This document shows, in pieces, positions 58,793 through 64,000 of a stretch of 64,000 bases of DNA. Each line of letters begins with the position of its first letter. Position 1 is the first letter of the stretch. The position numbers were made by a program, and so were the translations under genes. The notes below the pieces were generated by a model. It saw nothing but the letters and a program-made list of their open reading frames with translations, was not told the origin of the DNA and did no database searches. The DNA comes from Pseudomonas panipatensis (lineage in GTDB: Bacteria > Pseudomonadota > Gammaproteobacteria > Pseudomonadales > Pseudomonadaceae): positions 62,001 to 126,000 of the forward strand of contig NZ_FNDS01000012.1 of the NCBI RefSeq assembly GCF_900099785.1, given 5' to 3'.

Positions 58793-59866
58793 TCAACCTT
58801 GCGAGGGGTAGGCGACCGGGCGCTGCACCGCCGGCAATCGCCGCGAGCGGCCGAGGCGGGCGCTGCTGGCGGCCGTCACCGGGGCGCGCAGGCGGTAGTT
58901 GACCAGCACCAGGGTCAGCAGCAGGCAGGCACCGCCGAGGTTGTGCGTCACCGCGATCGGCAGCGGCAGGTGCAGCAGTACGTTGCTGATGCCCAGGCCG
59001 ATCTGCACCGCCAGGGCCAGCAGCATCAGCGCGGTCAGGCGGATCATGCCGACCCGTTGCAGGCGCCAGGCGAGCAGCAGCACGACGCTGCCGACGCAGA
59101 GCGCGCCGATGCGGTGGGTCAGGTGGATGGCGGTCCGTGCTTCACTGTCGAGCTGGCCGCCGAGGTAGTTCGGGCCGATGTGCTGGCTCAGGTGAAAGCC
59201 GTTGCTGAAGTCCATCGCTGGCCACCACTGGCCATGGCAGGTGGGCAGGTCGATGCAGGCGACCGCCGCGTAGTTGCTGCTGACCCAGCCGCCCAGGGCG
59301 ATCTGCCCGATCACCAGGAGCAGGGCCACGCCGGCCAGGAGGCGCAGCGAGACGGGCAGGCTGCGCGCGGGGAAGGCGCCGGACAGGCGCAGGCTGAGCA
59401 GGAACAGCAGCGACAGGGTGGTGAAGCCGCCGAGCAGGTGCGCGGTGACCACTTGCGGCCAGAGTTTGAGGGTCACCGTCCACATGCCGAAGGCGGCCTG
59501 CGCCAGCACCACGCCAAGCAGCAGCAGCGGCAGCCGCAACGGCTGGCCATCGCGGCCACGGCGGCGCAGGGCGTGCACGGCCAGGCCGACGATGAGCAGG
59601 GCCAGGCTGCCGGCGAAGTAGCGGTGGATCATTTCGTTCCAGCCCTTTTGCGCTTCCAGCGGCGCGTCCGGGAAGCGCGCCTCGGCGTGGGCCACCTGGG
59701 CCTCGTTGCTGGGCACGTGGATGAAGCCGTAGCAGCCTGGCCAGTCCGGGCAGCCGAGGCCGGCGTGGGTCAGCCGTGTGTAGGCGCCGAGCATCACCAC
59801 AAGCAGGGCCAGGACAGTGGCCAGGGCGGCGATGTAGAAGCCGGGTTTGCGCGCGTTGGATCTCAT
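58793..59866 (-). CDS. ctaA: Heme A synthase (COX15/CtaA)
   Basis: 357 residues, eight helices. Heme-binding histidines in MLGAYTRLTHAGLGCPDWPGCYG, EMIHRYFAGSLALL, TAHLLGGFTTL and HLTHRIGAL segments. Converts heme O to heme A. Between a small unknown protein gene and ctaB, as in P. aeruginosa. Confidence 0.94.
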   Translation of the reverse strand: MRSNARKPGFYIAALATVLALLVVMLGAYTRLTHAGLGCPDWPGCYGFIHVPSNEAQVAHAEARFPDAPLEAQKGWNEMIHRYFAGSLALLIVGLAVHALRRRGRDGQPLRLPLLLLGVVLAQAAFGMWTVTLKLWPQVVTAHLLGGFTTLSLLFLLSLRLSGAFPARSLPVSLRLLAGVALLLVIGQIALGGWVSSNYAAVACIDLPTCHGQWWPAMDFSNGFHLSQHIGPNYLGGQLDSEARTAIHLTHRIGALCVGSVVLLLAWRLQRVGMIRLTALMLLALAVQIGLGISNVLLHLPLPIAVTHNLGGACLLLTLVLVNYRLRAPVTAASSARLGRSRRLPAVQRPVAYPSQG

Positions 59867-59935
59867 TCACTGCCCCCGTTCTTGTTCTCTTTCTGGGCCC
59901 GGCGGGTGCCAGCCGCCCTTTGTTCCCGGGTCGCG

Positions 59936-60523
59936 TCAGCCGATGTGCGACAGCTTCAGCAGCAATTGCAGGTCGCCGAGGATCGCCTTGCCGTCGCTGC
60001 CGGCGGCATAGCGCAGCACCAGGTTGCCATGCGGGTCGACGATCCACAGGTGGGGCGCGGCGCCCTGCGGCAGCGCCTGGCCTTGGGCGGCCGGGTCGAG
60101 GCCGTAGCGCTTCAGGCGCGGGTAGTCCTTGTCCAGTTGCGCCTGGAACTCCGCCGGCAGCGCCTGGGCGGCGGCCAGGGCGTGCTCGGCGCGGTTGGCA
60201 TCGCGGTTCAGGCCGATGTTGATCTGCCGGGCCAGGTAGACCAGCTTCTGGCAATCGGCGGCGCAGGCGCCGGGCGCGGTCACCAGCAGTTGCCAGCGCT
60301 CGCTCGGGGTGTCCAGGCGCACGCCGAGGTCGGCCGGTGTCTGGCCGTCGCCGATGAGTTCGCCGTGGTAGCTGCGGCTGTCCGGCACCCAGAAGCGGAA
60401 CTTATACATGCCGGTGGCCAGCAGCATGGGGCCGAACACCACGGCAAGGATCAGGATCAGTTGCAGGCGCCCGCGGTTGCGGCGGCGCGCCCGGCTGTCA
60501 TCGAGGGTCAGGCTGGGGTTCAT
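59936..60523 (-). CDS. Membrane-anchored protein of cox cluster, function unknown
   Basis: 195 residues. One membrane helix (residues 22-42, LILILAVVFGPMLLATGMY), then a soluble part with GACAADCQKLVYLARQIN, which has CxxxC and resembles a thioredoxin-like/SCO-related fold (APHLWIVDPHGNLVLRY near the end). A conserved gene between SURF1 and ctaA in Pseudomonas. Possibly helps metal or heme insertion; no experiment known to me. Confidence 0.78.
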   Translation of the reverse strand: MNPSLTLDDSRARRRNRGRLQLILILAVVFGPMLLATGMYKFRFWVPDSRSYHGELIGDGQTPADLGVRLDTPSERWQLLVTAPGACAADCQKLVYLARQINIGLNRDANRAEHALAAAQALPAEFQAQLDKDYPRLKRYGLDPAAQGQALPQGAAPHLWIVDPHGNLVLRYAAGSDGKAILGDLQLLLKLSHIG

Positions 60524-61280
60524 GGCGAGCGTTCTCCCGTGCGCGACGGATTCCGAGGTAGAGGTAGAGGCCGAGCAGCGCGCCGGACATGGCGAACCAC
60601 TGCACGGCATAACCGGTGTGTCGCTCGGGCGAGACGGCGACCACCGGCCAGTTGCTGTCGAACGCGGCATCGCCGGGTTCCAGGCGCAGCTCCAGGGGCA
60701 GGCCGTCACGCCCGACCGCGCTCCAGATGGCCGCCGGCTCGACCCGGGTGATCAGTTTCGGCCAGCCCTGGCTTGGCTTGTCGCTCAGTTGCAGACCGCC
60801 CGCAGGCGCGACATAGACCCAGGCGTCGAGCAGCAGGTCCTGCGCCGGGGTGGCGATCGCTGGCGGCTGGCGGCGATTGGTCCAGGCGACCCAGCCGCGG
60901 TTGACCAGCAGCCAGAGGCCGCTGGCGTTGTCATGGAAGGGTTGCAGCACCTCGACACCGGCCACGCCGTCGCGGGTGCGGTTGTCCAGCAGCAGGCTGT
61001 GCTCGGCGTCGAAGCGACCCTGCAGGCGCACCCGCACATAGGCCGGATCGTCGCGCAGGGCGTCGAGCTGGGCGGCGGGGATGGGGGTGGCCTCGCGGCG
61101 TGCGTCGGCCGTGGCCAGCATGGCGCGTTTCTCGCTGGCGCGCGCGAGTTGCCAGCAGCCCAGGGCAACCAGCAGCGGCAGCAGCGCCAGGACCACCAGG
61201 GTCGGCGCCAGGCCGGGCCGGAAGGCTGCCGCTAGGCCGCGCGGGGCGCGGTCGCCAATGGCGTGCTGGCTATACTGCAA
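60498..61280 (-). CDS. SURF1-like oxidase assembly protein
   Basis: 260 residues from a TTG start (61280) preceded by a G-rich site; no ATG fits, because the frame upstream has only non-homologous residues. Two helices frame a periplasmic domain: TLVVLALLPLLVALGCWQLARA, LLLDNRTRDGVAGVEVLQPF, LLVNRGWVAW, and GYAVQWFAMSGALLGLYLYLGI. Helps assemble aa3 oxidase. Overlaps the next gene by 26 bases. Confidence 0.85.
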   Translation of the reverse strand: MQYSQHAIGDRAPRGLAAAFRPGLAPTLVVLALLPLLVALGCWQLARASEKRAMLATADARREATPIPAAQLDALRDDPAYVRVRLQGRFDAEHSLLLDNRTRDGVAGVEVLQPFHDNASGLWLLVNRGWVAWTNRRQPPAIATPAQDLLLDAWVYVAPAGGLQLSDKPSQGWPKLITRVEPAAIWSAVGRDGLPLELRLEPGDAAFDSNWPVVAVSPERHTGYAVQWFAMSGALLGLYLYLGIRRARENARHEPQPDPR

Positions 61281-61307
61281 GGTACCCCCTCGATTCGGAG
61301 CCCTGTC

Positions 61308-61517
61308 ATGCTCAAGGCCGCGATAGTCGTTCTGCTGCTGGCCACCGTCGTCAGTCTGTTCAGTGGCCTGTTCTTTCTGGTCAAGGACGAAGGCCAGGGT
61401 TCGCGGGTGGTCAACGCCCTCACCCTGCGGGTCATCCTTGCCGCCCTGACCCTCGCCCTGGTCGCCTGGGGCTTCTACTCCGGCCAACTGGCCAGTAGCG
61501 CGCCCTGGCATTTCTGA
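61308..61517 (+). CDS. Twin transmembrane protein DUF2909
   Basis: 69 residues, two helices (LKAAIVVLLLATVVSLFSGL and LRVILAALTLALVAWGFY). DUF2909 proteins are twin-helix membrane proteins linked to cytochrome oxidase clusters. Divergent from SURF1, convergent with subunit III. The ATG at 61308 fits the family; an upstream in-frame ATG is not used. Confidence 0.85.
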   Translation: MLKAAIVVLLLATVVSLFSGLFFLVKDEGQGSRVVNALTLRVILAALTLALVAWGFYSGQLASSAPWHF

Positions 61518-61530
61518 GTCTCGTTCGATG

Positions 61531-61560
61531 CGCGGGGGCAGCCAAGCAGCTGCCCCCGCG
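61531..61560. terminator. Terminator between DUF2909 gene and coxC
   Basis: CGCGGGGGCAG (61531-61541) with CTGCCCCCGCG (61550-61560), loop of eight bases. Perfect 11-bp GC-rich stem between convergent genes; no long T-run. Confidence 0.7.
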
Positions 61561-61565
61561 TGCTT

Positions 61566-62453
61566 TCAGAGCACGTAGACGAAGATGAACAGCCCGATCC
61601 ACACCACATCGACGAAGTGCCAGTACCAGCTCGCCGCTTCGAAGCCGAAGTGGTGTTCGGCGTCGAAATGCCCACGCAGGATGCGCACCAGCATGATGCT
61701 GAGGATGAGTGCGCCTATGGTCACGTGGGCGCCGTGGAAGCCGGTGAGCATGAAGAAGGTGGTGCCGTAGATGCCCGAGCCGAGGGTCAGGCCCAGTTCG
61801 TTGTAGGCCTCGTGGTATTCGTTGGCCTGCAGGACCAGGAAGCTCACCCCCAGCAGCACGGTCAGCGCCAGCCAGAGTTTCAGCGGGCCGCGATGGTTCT
61901 TCTTCAGCGCGTGGTGGGCGAAGGTCACGGTGAAGCTGGAGCTGACCAGCAGGATGGTGTTCACCAGCGGCAGCTTCCACGGCTGGATCACTTCCTTGGG
62001 CGGTGGGAACAGCTTGTTGTCCGGGTTGCTCAGCAATGGCCAGGTGTACTGGAAGTTCGGCCACAGCATGTGCGCGATGCCCTTGTAGCCTTCGCCGCCG
62101 AGCCAGGGGCCGGCGAAGTGGCGGATGTAGAAGAGCGCGCCGAAGAAGGCGGCGAAGAACATCACCTCGGAGAAGATGAACCAGCTCATGCCCCAGCGGA
62201 AGGAGCGGTCCATCTGCGGACTGTAGAGCCCCGCGCGGCTTTCCTTGATGACGTTGCCGAACCAGCCGAACAGCATGTAGGCGACGATCAGTCCGCCGAC
62301 GAAGAGAATCCACGGCCCGTGGGAGGCCTTGTTGCCGGCGCTGTAGTCGTTCATCCAGGTGCCGACGCCGAACAGCGTGGTGAGCAGGCCGATGGTGGCG
62401 ATGATCGGCCACTTGCTCTGCGCCGGGACGTAGTAGGGATCGTGGCTTGCCAT
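61566..62453 (-). CDS. coxC: Cytochrome c oxidase subunit III
   Basis: 295 residues, seven helices. MSWFIFSEVMFFAAFFGALFY, LLVSSSFTVTFAHHAL and FFMLTGFHGAHVTIGAL are typical. Part of aa3-type oxidase. 25 bases downstream of the Cox11 gene on the same strand. The lysine-rich insert (SNPDNKLFPPPKEVI) is seen in the Pseudomonas form. Confidence 0.96.
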   Translation of the reverse strand: MASHDPYYVPAQSKWPIIATIGLLTTLFGVGTWMNDYSAGNKASHGPWILFVGGLIVAYMLFGWFGNVIKESRAGLYSPQMDRSFRWGMSWFIFSEVMFFAAFFGALFYIRHFAGPWLGGEGYKGIAHMLWPNFQYTWPLLSNPDNKLFPPPKEVIQPWKLPLVNTILLVSSSFTVTFAHHALKKNHRGPLKLWLALTVLLGVSFLVLQANEYHEAYNELGLTLGSGIYGTTFFMLTGFHGAHVTIGALILSIMLVRILRGHFDAEHHFGFEAASWYWHFVDVVWIGLFIFVYVL

Positions 62454-62478
62454 TCTTGTTGTTCTCCTGATCTACCCG

Positions 62479-63105
62479 TCATTGGCCGCTGCTGGCGACC
62501 GGCGGTTTGCGGGCGGTGATGTCGAACAGCGTGTAAGCGAGAGTGACGCGGTGGATGTCCTTGGGCAGGTCGCGGTCGACGATGAAACGCACCGGCATTT
62601 CGATGCGCTCGCCGGGTTTGAGCACCTGCTGGGTGAAGCAGAAGCATTCGGTCTTGTGGAAATACTTGGCCGCCTCGGACGGCGCGATGCTGGGGATCGC
62701 CTGGGCGGTCATGACGTGGTCGCTGGGGTTCTGCGCGACGAACAGCATTTCGTTGACCGCGCCCGGATGCACCGTCAGCAGCTCGGCCTTGGGGTGGAAC
62801 TCCCAGACCATGTCGATGTTGTTGTTGGCGACGAAGTCGATCTTCACCTGGCGCGACTCGTCCACCACCTGGGCGCTGCCCTGGTAGGCGCTGCCGGAGG
62901 TCTTGCCGTTGATCCCCAGGGTCTTGCACATGACGTTGTAGATCGGCACCAGGGCGAAGCCGAAGACGAACATCGCCACCACCACGACCAGCAGGCGGGT
63001 GACCAGCTTGCGCGTATCGACCGAGCCGTCGCCCATGCGCTGCCGCTTCTTGCCGGGACCGCCGCGCGGCGGCATCGACGGGGTCCCGGAAAAGATCATG
63101 AACAT
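62479..63105 (-). CDS. ctaG: Cytochrome c oxidase assembly protein CtaG/Cox11
   Basis: 208 residues. One helix (about residues 35-56, VTRLLVVVVAMFVFGFALVPIYNVMC) and a periplasmic copper-binding domain with CFCFTQQVLKPGE, where the Cys pair delivers CuB copper to subunit I. The start could also be ATG at 63075 or 63036 (MGDGSVDTRKL); the first gives overlap-like spacing of one base to subunit I's stop. The start is the least certain part. Confidence 0.93.
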   Translation of the reverse strand: MFMIFSGTPSMPPRGGPGKKRQRMGDGSVDTRKLVTRLLVVVVAMFVFGFALVPIYNVMCKTLGINGKTSGSAYQGSAQVVDESRQVKIDFVANNNIDMVWEFHPKAELLTVHPGAVNEMLFVAQNPSDHVMTAQAIPSIAPSEAAKYFHKTECFCFTQQVLKPGERIEMPVRFIVDRDLPKDIHRVTLAYTLFDITARKPPVASSGQ

Positions 63106-63106
63106 C

Positions 63107-64000
63107 TCACTTCACTTCCGGCGGGGTGCTGAAGGTGTGGTAGGGCGCCGGCGAGGGCACCGTCCACTCCAGGCCTTCGGCGCCGTCCCAGGGCTTGGCC
63201 GGGGCCGGTTTGCCGCCACGAATGGTCTTGATCACGATGAACAGGAACAGCAGTTGGGTGGTGCCGAAGAGGAAGGCGCCGATCGACGAGACCATGTTGA
63301 AGTTGGCGAACTGCAGGTTGTAGTCCGGAATCCGCCGCGGCATGCCCGCCAGCCCGAGGAAGTGCATGGGGAAGAAGGCCATGTTCATGCCGATGAAGCT
63401 CAGCCAGAAGTGCAGCTTGGCCAGGGTTTCGTCGTACATGTGCCCGGTCCACTTGGGTATCCAGTAGTACACCGAGGCGAAGATGCCGAAGATCGCCCCG
63501 GGCACCAGCACGTAGTGGAAGTGCGCCACCACGAAGTAGGTGTCCTGGTACTGGAAGTCCGCCGGGGCGATGGCCAGCATCAGCCCGGAGAAGCCGCCGA
63601 TGGTGAAAAGGATGACGAAGGCCACGGCGAACAGCATCGGCGCCTCGAAGGTCAGCGAGCCCTGCCACATGGTCGAGGCCCAGTTGAACACCTTCACCCC
63701 GGTGGGCACGGCGATCAGCATGGTGGCGTACATGAAGAACAGCTCGCCGACCAGCGGGATGCCGACCACGAACATGTGGTGCGCCCAGACGATGAACGAG
63801 AGGAAGGCGATCGACGCGGTGGCGTAGACCATCGAGGTGTAGCCGAACAGCGGCTTGCGGCTGAACGCCGGGATGATCGAACTGACCGCGCCGAAGGCCG
63901 GCAGGATCATGATGTACACCTCGGGGTGGCCGAAGAACCAGAACACGTGCTGGAACAGCACCGGGTCGCCGCCGCCGGCGGCGCTGAAGAAGCTGGTGCC
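63107..64000 (-). CDS. coxA: Cytochrome c oxidase subunit I (partial)
   Basis: The C-terminal 297 residues; the start lies beyond base 64000. [19 protein letters not shown] includes the CuB histidine and its cross-linked tyrosine, [10 protein letters not shown] carries the other CuB histidines, and [17 protein letters not shown] holds the heme a3/a histidines. Proton-pumping aa3 oxidase. The gene order coxA, ctaG, coxC, (DUF2909), SURF1, unknown, ctaA, ctaB, sco matches P. aeruginosa. Confidence 0.97.
   Translation of the reverse strand, partial: GTSFFSAAGGGDPVLFQHVFWFFGHPEVYIMILPAFGAVSSIIPAFSRKPLFGYTSMVYATASIAFLSFIVWAHHMFVVGIPLVGELFFMYATMLIAVPTGVKVFNWASTMWQGSLTFEAPMLFAVAFVILFTIGGFSGLMLAIAPADFQYQDTYFVVAHFHYVLVPGAIFGIFASVYYWIPKWTGHMYDETLAKLHFWLSFIGMNMAFFPMHFLGLAGMPRRIPDYNLQFANFNMVSSIGAFLFGTTQLLFLFIVIKTIRGGKPAPAKPWDGAEGLEWTVPSPAPYHTFSTPPEVK

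Noticed and set aside
58766-60751. 661-residue plus-strand open frame
   Set aside because: Antisense to ctaA, the unknown cox protein and SURF1, which have clear motifs.

Overview
The window is high-GC gamma-proteobacterial DNA that reads as a Pseudomonas chromosome of the P. aeruginosa lineage (P. citronellolis / P. knackmussii / P. nitroreducens-like rather than P. aeruginosa itself). The basis is gene content and order: betC next to a LysR gene, trpI divergent from trpBA, a dodecin gene, pntAA-pntAB-pntB, the aa3 cytochrome oxidase assembly cluster, and a complete D-rhamnan (common polysaccharide antigen, CPA / A-band) cluster. No species can be fixed from sequence alone. I found no rRNA, tRNA, CRISPR array, complete insertion sequence or prophage.

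Layout. 1-3.5 kb: choline sulfate uptake and hydrolysis (choX-like fragment, betC, divergent LysR). 3.5-8.8 kb: small oxygenase, AraC regulator, DASS-type anion transporter, glyoxalase-fold protein, DUF945 envelope protein. 8.8-11.9 kb: trpBA and its activator trpI, with a REP-like element in the divergent promoter region. 12-15 kb: dodecin, two tandem DUF1161 exported proteins, two paralogous lipoproteins and a zincin-motif lipoprotein. 15-23.7 kb: a beta-oxidation locus in two minus-strand operons (fadB-type / two acyl-CoA dehydrogenases, and acyl-CoA ligase / hydroxyacyl-CoA dehydrogenase) with one IclR-type regulator. A shared semi-palindromic motif precedes both operons, so they probably form one regulon. 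24-29 kb: accessory stretch with ElaA-type acetyltransferase, LysR/DUF2218, a glutamine-rich secreted protein, a ParDE-type toxin-antitoxin pair, a PhyH dioxygenase and a GFA protein. 29-32.3 kb: an exported DUF4105/zincin protein in one run with three tandem DUF2388 proteins.

32.7-50.5 kb: CPA locus. The core operon rmd-gmd-wbpW-wzm-wzt-wbpX-wbpY-wbpZ makes GDP-D-rhamnose, polymerises it and exports the polymer by an ABC transporter. Nearly every junction overlaps or abuts. Upstream lie two paralogous glycosyltransferases, a methyltransferase, two polytopic GT-C-like proteins and an acyltransferase, likely modification enzymes. A broken UbiA-type prenyltransferase remnant sits between the two halves. 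Two DUF1127 genes in the same orientation flank the whole locus.

51-64 kb: acetyl-CoA hydrolase/CoA transferase, the three-gene proton-translocating transhydrogenase, then the cytochrome c oxidase set (Sco, heme O synthase, heme A synthase, SURF1, DUF2909 protein, subunit III, Cox11, and subunit I cut by the window end).
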